DNA of 64,000 bases from UBA2093 sp044340485 (GCA_044340485.1 JBIITN010000006.1:29598-93597); one strand, 5' to 3'. Counted from the first letter of the stretch, positions 50,151 to 58,845 are shown. Numbers and translations: made by a program. The notes: generated from the sequence alone by a model not told the origin.

Positions 50151-52152
50151 GAGTCGTCAACTCCTTTGACGGACCATCGTCGTGTGATGTTCCTTCGTAA
50201 TCGAAATCTTCGGCAACTGATGGTTCAAGTACCCATCCGAAGATGGCTACAAGCACAATCGAACCGCCAATGATCATGGTCGGTACTCCGTAGATCACAC
50301 CAAGACCAAGAACGCCAATGCCAACTGCCAACACAAGTGGCCAGTACGACGGTGACGGCAAGTGAATGTGTGCGTCAGCATTTGCTTCTTCTTCAGCCAA
50401 GATCTCTTCGGCCGTCTTGATCGGAGTCATGGACTCTGTTGCATGATCTTCCTGATACTTGCGGTGGAAGAACTCGTCTAGGTGAGACACGGTTGGAATG
50501 CGATCGAAGTTGTGCTCTTTCGGTGGGTTAGATGTGATCCACTCGAGTGTGCGTGCATCCCACGGATCCAGTGAAGACTTGGGTTCTTTCTTTGTGGTCC
50601 ACACCATGTTGATGAAGAAGAACAAAATACCAATTGCAAGAACGAATGAACCGACGGACGCGATCATGTTCCAGAAACCGAGATCGAAGAATCCCTCACC
50701 GGCACGATTTTCTGTCCACTGGTACATACGACGTGGTTGACCTTGTAGACCAAGAATGTGCATCGGGCCAAAGGTCATGTTCATACCAATGAACATGAGC
50801 CAGAAGTTCCAGCTACCCAGACGCTCATTGAGGCGCTTACCAAATACTTTTGGCCACCAATAATAAAGACCTGAGAAAAGACCAAACACCATTCCACCAA
50901 AGAGCACGTAGTGGAAGTGCGCCACGATGTAATAGGTGTCGGTTTGCTGTGTGTCAGACGGTGCCACAGAGTGTGTGACTCCTGAGAGTCCACCGAAGGT
51001 GAACAACACGACGAGTCCGATAGCAAACTTCATTGGCGTGGCGAACCAAATCTTTCCGCCCCACATCGTGAGTGTCCAGTTGAAGATCTTCACACCAGTA
51101 GGAATAGCGATTGCCATCGTCGCAATGGAGAACACGGCAACAGATACCGGTCCAAGACCTGATGCAAACATATGGTGCGCCCACACGCCGAAGCCAACAA
51201 GTCCGATTGCTGCACCGGAGAACACCACGAATGGGTACCCAAAGAGTGGCTTACGCGAGAACGTTGGGAGTACTTCAGAAATAATTCCGAACGCCGGTAG
51301 CACCAGGATGTATACCTCCGGGTGACCGAAGATCCAGAATAAGTGCTGCCAGAGCAGCGGGTCTGCTCCTTGTGCAACGTCGAAGAACGTGGCACCAAAT
51401 CCTCGTTGGAACATCAGCAAAGTAAGTGCAACGGTGATCACTGGCAGTGAGAACACTAAAAGGAACTGCACAACCAACATCATCCACGAGAACACCGGCA
51501 TCTTCATAAGAGAGAGTCCGGGCGCACGCATGTTGAGAACGGTCACAATGAGGTTGATTGAACCGATGAGCGAACCGATACCTGCAATCTGCAAACCGAT
51601 GACCCAAAAGTCAACGCCGTTACTTGGCGAGAAGATCGGTCCAGAGTTTGGTGCATACATGAACCAGCCACCATCAGCTGCACCACCCAAGAACCACGCA
51701 AGGTTCAAGATGATGCCACCAGTCAATGTGAGCCATACGGCTAATGCGTTCATGCGAGGGAAGGCAACGTCACGCGCTCCCAACTGCAACGGCAAGAAAT
51801 AGTTCGCAAATGCGTTGGCCATGGGCATTGAAAACAAGAACACCATGGTGGTGCCGTGCATTGTGAACATTTGGTTGTACACGCTGGCGTTCAGCACCTT
51901 GCCCTCAGCGCTCGCTAACTGCAAACGAATCAGCAGTGCTTCAACACCACCAACCACCAAGAAGAACATTCCGATGACACCGTAAATAATGCCGATCTTC
52001 TTGTGGTCAACGGTGAACAACCATGACTTCCACCCTGTGGTGGTCACTGGTCGTTTCAACGCACCAAGGCTGCTGGCAGGTGTCACTGTCGCTGGGACAG
52101 ATGGCCCACCCGGAACCGCCGGTGTTGTTTCTGGTCTTTCAATGATCGCCAT
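50143..52152 (-). CDS. ctaD: cytochrome c oxidase subunit I with C-terminal two-helix extension
   Basis: A 669-residue catalytic subunit. All six metal-ligand histidines are in place: His99 (heme a, in MHGT), His277 (CuB, GHPEVY), His326 and His327 (CuB, AHHMF), and His412/His414 (heme a3 and a, HFHY). The DPWDARTLEW motif follows helix XII. Residues about 595-645 add two further helices, beginning PSYWPLVLA and ending GWVLEP, an extension found in some actinobacterial enzymes. The same type of two-helix unit recurs in the neighbouring 53373-54491 protein. A GGAGA ribosome site precedes ATG 52152. Confidence 0.97.
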   Translation of the reverse strand: MAIIERPETTPAVPGGPSVPATVTPASSLGALKRPVTTTGWKSWLFTVDHKKIGIIYGVIGMFFLVVGGVEALLIRLQLASAEGKVLNASVYNQMFTMHGTTMVFLFSMPMANAFANYFLPLQLGARDVAFPRMNALAVWLTLTGGIILNLAWFLGGAADGGWFMYAPNSGPIFSPSNGVDFWVIGLQIAGIGSLIGSINLIVTVLNMRAPGLSLMKMPVFSWMMLVVQFLLVFSLPVITVALTLLMFQRGFGATFFDVAQGADPLLWQHLFWIFGHPEVYILVLPAFGIISEVLPTFSRKPLFGYPFVVFSGAAIGLVGFGVWAHHMFASGLGPVSVAVFSIATMAIAIPTGVKIFNWTLTMWGGKIWFATPMKFAIGLVVLFTFGGLSGVTHSVAPSDTQQTDTYYIVAHFHYVLFGGMVFGLFSGLYYWWPKVFGKRLNERLGSWNFWLMFIGMNMTFGPMHILGLQGQPRRMYQWTENRAGEGFFDLGFWNMIASVGSFVLAIGILFFFINMVWTTKKEPKSSLDPWDARTLEWITSNPPKEHNFDRIPTVSHLDEFFHRKYQEDHATESMTPIKTAEEILAEEEANADAHIHLPSPSYWPLVLAVGIGVLGLGVIYGVPTMIIGGSIVLVAIFGWVLEPSVAEDFDYEGTSHDDGPSKELTTHG

Positions 52153-52164
52153 AACGTTCTCCGA

Positions 52165-53376
52165 TCACCTCAGGGTAAGTAGGTAGGCAACAAGTTTGTC
52201 GATGTCATCTTCTGTCAGATTCAAATTGGGCATACCGCGGTACTTGCCCTCGGTTGGCTCCAACTTTTCTGGATTGGCATACATCGGTTTTACTGCAGGC
52301 GCGTTTCGCAGCCATGCACGAAGTTTGGTCGTATTAAGACACTCTTCAGTGACTCCGGTGAGATACTTCGCACCAAACTCTGTGGCGCTTGCACCCCATA
52401 CATCTGCGCGGCACTTGTTATTGACAAGGTCAAACATTGCACCAGCAAATGTGTTGCGTGTCATGAACTTGGTTAAGTTCGGAGCTGCACCGGAATGCAC
52501 GTTGTCTTCAGGTGCTGCGATTGCAGGTGTACCATCTGCACGCTTCAAACCGTTTACTTGGTGACAACGCACGCACTGATTCAAGAACACTTCTTCACCT
52601 TGCTTTGCAAGTGTGTCCGTAGCAGGAGCCTTGTAGTCGGCCAATTGATTCTGCACCCACGCTGCAAAGTCTTCCTTGGAAAGAGCAATTACTTCCATAC
52701 GCATGTTTGCGTGTGACAAGCCACAGAACTCGGCGCACTGACCTGCGTAAATACCCGGCTCGTCGGCTTCCATACGCAACAAGTGGATACGGCCAGGAAC
52801 AGCGTCTTTCTTACCATTCAAAGCAGGCACCCAAAACGAGTGAATAACATCGCGACTGGTTTCACGCAAGATCACTTTGGTACCAGCAGGCATCACCATT
52901 TGACCCGACGTAATGATTGGCTGAGTAATTCCGTACTGTTCTTGAATCGGGTAGTCGTATTCCCACCACCACTGCTGACCAGTGACGTTGATGATCATCT
53001 CAGTGTCTTGGTCTTCGGCGAGCTCAAAGATGGCGCGGAATGTGAAAACTCCCACAACACTCAAAATGAGCGCAGGAATAATGGTGAGGGTGATTTCTAG
53101 TGCTGGTTTACCGTGAGTTTGCTTCGGAATTGGTTGACCGCGATCGCGGAATCTCATCAGGATGTAAAGAATCAAACCAATAACAATCACGCCCACAACA
53201 CCGGCGATGGGGAACACCAACCAGTTGAGATTGTCGATCTTTTCAGCGTTCGGACCTTTTGGCTGCCACGTGTCTTGTGGCGCGTTCGTTGCACAACCGG
53301 CAAGGAATGCCACGCCAAGGATGCCAGCAACCGCAGCAAGACGGCGAGGGGAGAGCATCTTGTTGATTTTCATCAC
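52165..53376 (-). CDS. ctaC: cytochrome c oxidase subunit II fused to cytochrome c (caa3 type)
   Basis: A 403-residue subunit II with a lipoprotein signal (lipobox ending at Cys28), two membrane helices (about 52-75 and 95-118), and a cupredoxin domain whose CuA ligands are all present: His179, then the C-AEF-C-GLSHANM block with Cys214, Cys218, His222 and Met225. The C-terminal domain contains a heme c motif CVRCH (268-272) and a candidate axial Met in GMPN. It accepts electrons from cytochrome c or directly from the bc complex. The start overlaps the upstream accessory gene's stop. Confidence 0.97.
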   Translation of the reverse strand: MMKINKMLSPRRLAAVAGILGVAFLAGCATNAPQDTWQPKGPNAEKIDNLNWLVFPIAGVVGVIVIGLILYILMRFRDRGQPIPKQTHGKPALEITLTIIPALILSVVGVFTFRAIFELAEDQDTEMIINVTGQQWWWEYDYPIQEQYGITQPIITSGQMVMPAGTKVILRETSRDVIHSFWVPALNGKKDAVPGRIHLLRMEADEPGIYAGQCAEFCGLSHANMRMEVIALSKEDFAAWVQNQLADYKAPATDTLAKQGEEVFLNQCVRCHQVNGLKRADGTPAIAAPEDNVHSGAAPNLTKFMTRNTFAGAMFDLVNNKCRADVWGASATEFGAKYLTGVTEECLNTTKLRAWLRNAPAVKPMYANPEKLEPTEGKYRGMPNLNLTEDDIDKLVAYLLTLR

Positions 53377-54491
53377 GGCACCACCACTTCAATTGCGTCG
53401 TCAACGCCGGGCACCGTAAATGTGAATGGTCCGGCAACTGATGATTGTTTCTTGATGTTCACCACGAGCACATTTTCCTGATCTTCGCCTGTCAACTGTG
53501 TACAGGTATAGAGCTTCTCTTCCACCCCTGTTTCGCCAACAACCTCTGTGCCATAGTTCAACACGAGGCGGCGATTTTCTGCGTCCTTGTTGCGGAACAG
53601 CACCGATGAATCGTTGGCGCGTTGAAGGGTGACCGAATTCTGGGGCTCGTTATACCCGATGACATCGGCGCTCAATTTGCCGTCTTCTAAAATGATGGTG
53701 GCAACAACGCCACTGCGCAACGGAACGCGGTTGTTCGCGACCTTGTCGAAATACTTTGACTCTTCTTCACCGCATTCTTTGTGCATGTAGTGATCTTCGC
53801 GGCTCGCCTCGGCAAGCTCGGCGCGCTCACCACTCAACGCAGTTGCGACACCGCCAGCAATGAGTGCAACACCAGCAAAAGCGGAAACAACGGCGATGAT
53901 CTTGCCGCGGAAGTTGGGCTTAAACGCGATGAGAAAGCCAACGAGTAGCACCGCTGAAGAGATCACGATGAACAAGATGGCACCAGCCGACTTGTCCATG
54001 GCCAACATGATGCGCGAGAACGAGAAGGCGATAATTCCGCCACCGATTGCTGCAAACACGGGCAACTCAAGTGGACTGATTGCACGCTCACGAATGAAGT
54101 TATTGAACTTGTTATCTGCTGATGCACTCTCTGCCCAATCTTGAATGAGCCATTCGATGGCACCAAGAGCCAGCACGCCAAGACCGATCAAAAACACCAT
54201 CGCAACTGATGCAAGGCCTACGGCCATAAGTGCAACACCCAGTGCGCACACAACTGGCCACACACTGTTTGGCAGCGGTTGCAATGCAGCACCTGTTGCA
54301 TCTTCGATTGTCTCTGCTTCAGCGTCGCGGTTGAACAATGTGATGCCGGCAAGAGTTCCTGCTACAAGCACCACTGTTCCCAATGCAATTGCACCAAGAT
54401 CGTTCGGGGTAACGAACAACAGGTACAGGACAAGACTGACGGCAGCAGCTGCTGCTAGTCCGAGGAAGTATTTGGAAGCTCCAGTAAACAT
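53373..54491 (-). CDS. seven-helix membrane protein with degenerate cupredoxin-like tail, oxidase-associated
   Basis: A 372-residue protein of no family known to me. About seven membrane helices lie at 8-26, 31-53, 76-93, 96-117, 141-163, 170-190 and 197-219; the third begins NSVWPVVCALG and the fourth ends EWLIQDW, recalling the two-helix tail of CtaD (YWPLVLAVG ... GWVLEP). After residue 220 comes an extracytoplasmic beta-rich domain with VLFRNKDAENRRLVL, like a cupredoxin strand but with Arg instead of the copper His. It has two Cys (240, 330). ATG 54491 has an AGGGA ribosome site; the longer frame (54518) overlaps the subunit III-like gene. Confidence 0.7.
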   Translation of the reverse strand: MFTGASKYFLGLAAAAAVSLVLYLLFVTPNDLGAIALGTVVLVAGTLAGITLFNRDAEAETIEDATGAALQPLPNSVWPVVCALGVALMAVGLASVAMVFLIGLGVLALGAIEWLIQDWAESASADNKFNNFIRERAISPLELPVFAAIGGGIIAFSFSRIMLAMDKSAGAILFIVISSAVLLVGFLIAFKPNFRGKIIAVVSAFAGVALIAGGVATALSGERAELAEASREDHYMHKECGEEESKYFDKVANNRVPLRSGVVATIILEDGKLSADVIGYNEPQNSVTLQRANDSSVLFRNKDAENRRLVLNYGTEVVGETGVEEKLYTCTQLTGEDQENVLVVNIKKQSSVAGPFTFTVPGVDDAIEVVVP

Positions 54492-54498
54492 CGTTTCC

Positions 54499-55104
54499 CT
54501 ACTTCTGTACGTACACAACGAACCACACTGCGGTGAAAATCACAGTGATCGCATACCAATACAACGCGTGCGATGAGAAGACATCTGTGCTTGTGGCACG
54601 TCCACCAATCGAACGAAACAGCGCAACCGCGGAGAACACCATGGCGAGCGCAACCAACACAATCATCGTTCCAGTAATTGTGTAGAACATCACTTGGTAT
54701 GCACCGTCGGCAATGCCAACGTCGAACTGCAAGTACACCGCGATTTGTGCGTTGATAATTGCCGCGCCAATGATGAAACAAATTGCAAGAGCAAGATTGA
54801 CGTGTGCGGTGTCGCGGCGCTTTGTTGCATACACGGCCCACTGTGCCATGACACAACCAACAAAGAACGTTGCGAACATGGTGTTTGTTGCAACTTCTGG
54901 GATGTGCAGGTTTGCTGGCAACCAGTCTTTAATAAGTTTCAGTCCGTCTGATGACTCGCGCACAGGTGCAGCAGCGCGAAAGCGCAACCACACGGCGAGC
55001 ATGCCGGCCATCAACATGGCAGCAACGGTGGAGGCGGCAGTAGTTGCCACCAACATCTGGCGCTTAGGGGCTGGCGCGTGAGCGGCAGGTAATGCGATGG
55101 TCAT
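54499..55104 (-). CDS. cytochrome oxidase subunit III-like protein
   Basis: A 201-residue protein with five membrane helices and the COX3-type layout, including NTMFATFFVGCVMAQWAVYA and a C-terminal HALYWYAITVIFTAVWFVVYV block (the W-Y / VWFVVY end is shared with true subunit III). It is much less conserved than ctaE in the same operon and lies between a ligand-free subunit I-like gene and the 372-residue accessory protein. It overlaps the subunit I-like gene by 4 nt, which argues that it assembles with that protein. Confidence 0.8.
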   Translation of the reverse strand: MTIALPAAHAPAPKRQMLVATTAASTVAAMLMAGMLAVWLRFRAAAPVRESSDGLKLIKDWLPANLHIPEVATNTMFATFFVGCVMAQWAVYATKRRDTAHVNLALAICFIIGAAIINAQIAVYLQFDVGIADGAYQVMFYTITGTMIVLVALAMVFSAVALFRSIGGRATSTDVFSSHALYWYAITVIFTAVWFVVYVQK

Positions 55105-56729
55105 GCTGATACCTCTTGTGAAGAAGGCTTGACGTCACGTAGTGGTTCTGGTGAACCAACTACGGACAGTTCAACGAAATTGTTAACAGGAGCTGGCGAA
55201 GATGTCGCCCATTCAAGAGTGTTGCCATCCCATGGATCGTCACTAGCAGGAGCGCCACTGCGGAAACTCTTTGCTGCGAGCAAGACGAAAGCAATCACTG
55301 ACAATGCAAATAGAGCATGACCGCCGGTGGCCAGTACGTTCCAAAACTCTGCTGGTCCTTCATAACTGAATTCACCAAGTGCGTTCGCAGGCTGATCAGC
55401 AAAGCCGGCGATGTAATACGGGAATGATGCGAGCACTGTTCCAATAAGTGACAAACCAGCAAGACCAAGGACTTGTTTGTCGGGGATCATGCGGCCCCAC
55501 AACTTTGGTCCCCAATACACCACGGCACCCATCGCCGCCATTGCCGTGCCGTAGACGATGTAGGTGAACACACCCTCTTCAAACACAGTGCCAATAAGAC
55601 CTGCATCAGTAAAGAGATAGAGAGCGTTGCCAGCAAGACCAACAAGCACCATGCCAACACCGAGGAACGCAAACACGAAGGCAGCGCTGATGCGCACCTT
55701 GCCGGTCTTTAGTGCAAGAAGTGACAAAGCAAGAGCAATAAATGCGCCAAGAAGAGGCAACACGTTGAAAAAGCCCCACAACACGAGATCTTCAACAACG
55801 TCACGCGCTGACCCGTCCCACACAAATGCGTGCTGGCTTTGAGTCAGCGCACCAAGCGCTGCAACAGACATCAGTCCGAGTCCGGTGAGCATGATGGGGC
55901 GAAGTGGTTGGCGGGTGCGCGCTACGACCGGTGCGACTTCGGTGAGTAATCCCACTGCCATGATCGCAAACACAATTGTTTGTGGTTGCGTAAAGCCCCA
56001 GCTAATCCAAGTCCAGATGCCTTCTGACCCACCGAACGCAACGGAAGCGTGCTCGTTATCTACATAGAGATAAATCAAAGTTCCAATAAGAACTGGTAGT
56101 GACAAAAGATTGGCGATGGCAGCAACCATTGCGGACCACGAAAATGAAGGGATCCGTGTGATGTCCATGCCAGGTGCGCGCGAGGTGAGAATGGTTGTAA
56201 CAACAGGAATGCTCGCTGCGATGATGCCAGCTGCTGTTAAAGCAAGACCAAGCAGGTACAAGGTGACGAAGTTCTTGTCGCCACCTGTAGGTCCGCCATT
56301 AGCTGCAACAGAGATGACGACGAGTACAACGCCAAACAACCATGACCACATACCGAATTGGGCGAGGCGCGGCAATGACAGTGCGCGGGCGCCGACTTGT
56401 AATGGAACTACCGCAATTGCAATTCCGATAAATAACGGTGCGAGTGCGATGTAGGCCATAACAAAGCGAAACATGGAAACAAATTGTGTTTCCGATCCAG
56501 ATGCAATGATGAAACTCGACTCAGCATCAATGCGCTCGATGCCAACAAGCACGCCAAGCACGCCAGCAGCGATAACGCCGATACCCGACAGTGTGAAAAA
56601 CAGACGACCGATCTTCTTGTGGTCGCTACTTGTTAACCAATCGGCTACTGCAACCAGAAAAGAGGAACGCGCCAATGAACCGTCTCCGGTGCCGAGCGAA
56701 CTGCCCGCATGCGTGTCAATGGTGGTCAT
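55101..56729 (-). CDS. subunit I-like heme-copper oxidase paralogue lacking all six metal-ligand histidines
   Basis: A 542-residue, about twelve-helix relative of CtaD. It keeps non-catalytic landmarks: SSDHKKIGRLFF (35-46), PLQVGAR (109-115), SRAPGM-PSFSW (183-198) and the DPWDGNTLEW motif after the last helix (498-507). The catalytic sites are gone: the helix II MHGT is MFRFVMAY, GHPEVY is TQPQTIV (247-253), AHHMF is TQSQHAF (296-302) and HFHY is deleted in YIVYGTAM. It therefore cannot hold heme a, heme a3 or CuB in the usual way. The frame is intact and the GGAGAG ribosome site is good, so it is likely functional, not decaying. Probable structural or assembly partner. Confidence 0.8.
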   Translation of the reverse strand: MTTIDTHAGSSLGTGDGSLARSSFLVAVADWLTSSDHKKIGRLFFTLSGIGVIAAGVLGVLVGIERIDAESSFIIASGSETQFVSMFRFVMAYIALAPLFIGIAIAVVPLQVGARALSLPRLAQFGMWSWLFGVVLVVISVAANGGPTGGDKNFVTLYLLGLALTAAGIIAASIPVVTTILTSRAPGMDITRIPSFSWSAMVAAIANLLSLPVLIGTLIYLYVDNEHASVAFGGSEGIWTWISWGFTQPQTIVFAIMAVGLLTEVAPVVARTRQPLRPIMLTGLGLMSVAALGALTQSQHAFVWDGSARDVVEDLVLWGFFNVLPLLGAFIALALSLLALKTGKVRISAAFVFAFLGVGMVLVGLAGNALYLFTDAGLIGTVFEEGVFTYIVYGTAMAAMGAVVYWGPKLWGRMIPDKQVLGLAGLSLIGTVLASFPYYIAGFADQPANALGEFSYEGPAEFWNVLATGGHALFALSVIAFVLLAAKSFRSGAPASDDPWDGNTLEWATSSPAPVNNFVELSVVGSPEPLRDVKPSSQEVSA

Positions 56730-56775
56730 CGATCAAAGCTCTCCTGCACCCGCCTGACAATCCACAGGGATTCTC

Positions 56776-56845
56776 AGAAGGCCTACAAATACATCACAAC
56801 ACTAATCACCAGCCCCATGAAAACAGGAAATCACAGGGGCCTTCT
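56776..56845. repeat. 8-bp inverted repeat in the leader of the oxidase operon
   Basis: AGAAGGCC (56776-56783) and GGCCTTCT (56838-56845) can pair across about 54 nt in the leader of the minus-strand oxidase operon. The function is unknown; an RNA switch or a stabilising stem is conceivable. Confidence 0.35.
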
Positions 56846-56875
56846 CGGCAGTTGTCACATCACAGTCCTTGGCCA

Positions 56876-56912
56876 ATTCGCGTGAAAAGTATGTGCGTTA
56901 GTTCACGCGAAT
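56876..56912. repeat. 11-bp perfect inverted repeat after ctaB
   Basis: ATTCGCGTGAA (56876-56886) pairs with TTCACGCGAAT (56902-56912) around a 15-nt loop. It lies 3 bp past the ctaB stop and about 150 bp before the oxidase operon's first start. Without a T-run it is either a stem-terminator of unusual kind or an operator. Confidence 0.5.
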
Positions 56913-56915
56913 GAG

Positions 56916-57851
56916 TTATCCGACTAAAACGTCAACGGTGAGCATGACAAACAGCAGCGACAGGTAAGTGATGGAGAACGTAAAGAGCTGCATCGAGCCA
57001 CGATCCGTGGGGCGGCGAGATAGTGCAATTGTGCCAACAAGGAATGCCGCGCCCAGAATTCCGGCAGATATTCCATAAATCCAGCCCAAATCACTAACGG
57101 GGAACATTAAGAAGCTTGTGGCCACCGTGAGAACTGTGTAGGCGATCATTGACCGGATGGCCTTGTGCTGTTCCACCACTACCGGGAGCATGGGCACTCC
57201 GGCAGCGCGGTAGTCATCAGCGTGGCGAATGGCGAGTGCCCAGAAATGGGGTGGGGTCCAGAAAAAGATGACGGCAAAAAGAATCCACGGCGCCCACGCA
57301 AGTGAATTGGTCACGGCTGCCCAGCCCACCAAGACAGGCATTGCCCCAGCGGCACCGCCAATAACGATGTTTTGGGTGCTGGTGCGCTTTAACCACAAGG
57401 TGTAGACGAAGACATAGAAAGCCGTGGCAGAAATCGCAAGGATGGCCGCGAGCAGATTGGTACCAGCCCACAGAACTGCAAATGCCACAATTTCAAGAAA
57501 AATCGCGAAAATGAGGCCGTTTCGGGGCGCAATCAGCCCGGTGACGAGTGGGCGGTTCTTCGTGCGCTCCATCAGCGCGTCGATATCGCGATCGACATAC
57601 ATGTTGATTGCATTTGCTCCGCCAGCTGCAAGAGTCCCACCAATCAACGTGATAACAACTAGCCACCAGTCGGGCCATCCGCTTTCGGCGAGCACCATGG
57701 TGGGCACAGTGGTCACGAGCAAAAGCTCGACAACACGCAATTTCATTAAGGCGACGTATCCACCCAAAACTGTGCTGGGTGCACGGCCGCCAGAATGGGA
57801 TCCCACTTTCATCACCCGCGAGGGAACGAGAGGGCGAACATTTAAAGACAC
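56916..57851 (-). CDS. ctaB: protoheme IX farnesyltransferase
   Basis: A 311-residue UbiA-type prenyltransferase that makes heme O, the precursor of heme A for the caa3 oxidase encoded next to it. The N-x-x-x-D-x-x-x-D motif is in NMYVDRDIDALM, with NRPLVTG following, plus later RTSTQNI and a DDYRAAGVPMLP block. About nine helices. Start GTG 57851 lies 8 nt after TACGAT. It is transcribed divergently from clpS. Confidence 0.95.
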   Translation of the reverse strand: MSLNVRPLVPSRVMKVGSHSGGRAPSTVLGGYVALMKLRVVELLLVTTVPTMVLAESGWPDWWLVVITLIGGTLAAGGANAINMYVDRDIDALMERTKNRPLVTGLIAPRNGLIFAIFLEIVAFAVLWAGTNLLAAILAISATAFYVFVYTLWLKRTSTQNIVIGGAAGAMPVLVGWAAVTNSLAWAPWILFAVIFFWTPPHFWALAIRHADDYRAAGVPMLPVVVEQHKAIRSMIAYTVLTVATSFLMFPVSDLGWIYGISAGILGAAFLVGTIALSRRPTDRGSMQLFTFSITYLSLLFVMLTVDVLVG

Positions 57852-57859
57852 AGGTTCTC

Positions 57860-57865
57860 ATCGTA
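57860..57865 (-). promoter_or_regulatory. -10 hexamer TACGAT, candidate leaderless start of ctaB
   Basis: TANNNT hexamer 8 nt before GTG 57851. Confidence 0.4.
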
Positions 57866-57907
57866 TGGGGGGTATGCAAAAACGACCAATCGCGCGAGAA
57901 TGATTTC

Positions 57908-58216
57908 GTGAGTCCTTTGGCATCCCCTGCTGTTCGTCCAGCAGAAACTGAACAGAGCTCCACCGACGAGTCGGTGGAGCAGGACAAACCATGGATCGTC
58001 ATCGTCTGGAACGATCCAATCAACCTCATGTCGTATGTGACCTATGTGTTGCAAAAACTGTTTGGATACAGCCTGGAAAAAGCAACTGAACTCATGTTGG
58101 ATGTGCATCACAAGGGTCGTGCAGTGGTGTCATCGGGTACCCGTGAGAAGGCAGAGATGGATGTGTATCGCCTCCATGACCATGGTCTATGGGCCACGTT
58201 GGAACAGGAGTCGTAA
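57908..58216 (+). CDS. clpS: ATP-dependent Clp protease adaptor ClpS
   Basis: A 102-residue N-recognin. A variable, polar N-terminus is followed by the ClpS fold: VIVWNDPINLMSYV (substrate-pocket N-D residues), LFGYSLEKATELMLDVHHKG (ClpA/ClpC-binding helix, including the H-KG turn) and a short C-terminal strand. It delivers N-degron substrates to ClpC/ClpA. The open frame extends upstream to 57779, but GTG 57908 fits family length. It directly precedes DUF2017 as in many actinobacteria. Confidence 0.92.
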   Translation: MSPLASPAVRPAETEQSSTDESVEQDKPWIVIVWNDPINLMSYVTYVLQKLFGYSLEKATELMLDVHHKGRAVVSSGTREKAEMDVYRLHDHGLWATLEQES

Positions 58217-58702
58217 GTGGGACGTCGCCGCCGTCCGGGCGGACCCATTCAGCGCAATCAAGATGGTCAGTATGAATTGCTCATCACCGCAGATGAGCGT
58301 GAGGTATTTCTTAATTTGTTAGAGCAATTTGAAGTGCTGGTCACCAACCCTGCCAATCCAGCAGTTCGGCGGCTATTTCCATCGGCGTATGTTGACGACG
58401 ACAAGCGCAACGAGGAATACGCCCGCTACATGCATGAGGAACTTCTTGCGTCAAAACAGGCACAGATCGCTGTTACTCGTGGCGTGTTGACCACCGAAGA
58501 TCCGCTGTCGGAAGCGCAGTTGGTGGGATTCATGCAAACCATCAATGCATTGCGGATGGTGCTTGGAACCCTCCTTGATGTGAGCGAAGGCGATGACGAC
58601 ATTCCCGATGAAAATGAACCCAATGCAGCCTCGTGGCATCTCTATGCCTACTTAGGGTGGTTGCTCGAATGGATTGTCGATGAATTGGGGTCGCAGTTAT
58701 AG
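58217..58702 (+). CDS. DUF2017 family protein
   Basis: A 161-residue acidic protein, mainly helical, of the actinobacterial DUF2017 family which follows clpS. A basic N-terminus (GRRRRPGG) is followed by a DEREVFLNLLEQFEVL helix and a C-terminal WHLYAYLGWLLEWIVDEL helix. Molecular role is unknown; the constant clpS neighbourhood suggests a link to Clp proteolysis. GTG 58217 directly follows the clpS stop codon. Confidence 0.85.
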   Translation: MGRRRRPGGPIQRNQDGQYELLITADEREVFLNLLEQFEVLVTNPANPAVRRLFPSAYVDDDKRNEEYARYMHEELLASKQAQIAVTRGVLTTEDPLSEAQLVGFMQTINALRMVLGTLLDVSEGDDDIPDENEPNAASWHLYAYLGWLLEWIVDELGSQL

Positions 58703-58747
58703 GTAAAGCGCTGGTAGCGTCATCTTGCTCTCAACCGGAGTCGTCCT

Positions 58748-58823
58748 GCCCCCATCGTCTAGCGGCCTAGGACACCACCCTTTCAAGGTGGCGGCACGGG
58801 TTCGAATCCCGTTGGGGGTGCCA
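58748..58823 (+). tRNA. tRNA-Glu (anticodon TTC)
   Basis: A 76-nt tRNA with acceptor GCCCCCA/TGGGGGT, anticodon stem CCACC/GGTGG with loop CTTTCAA (TTC), T-loop TTCGAAT, discriminator G and encoded CCA. First of three tRNA genes in a row. Confidence 0.96.
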
Positions 58824-58845
58824 AGACCATCGTGGTCAAACACGT

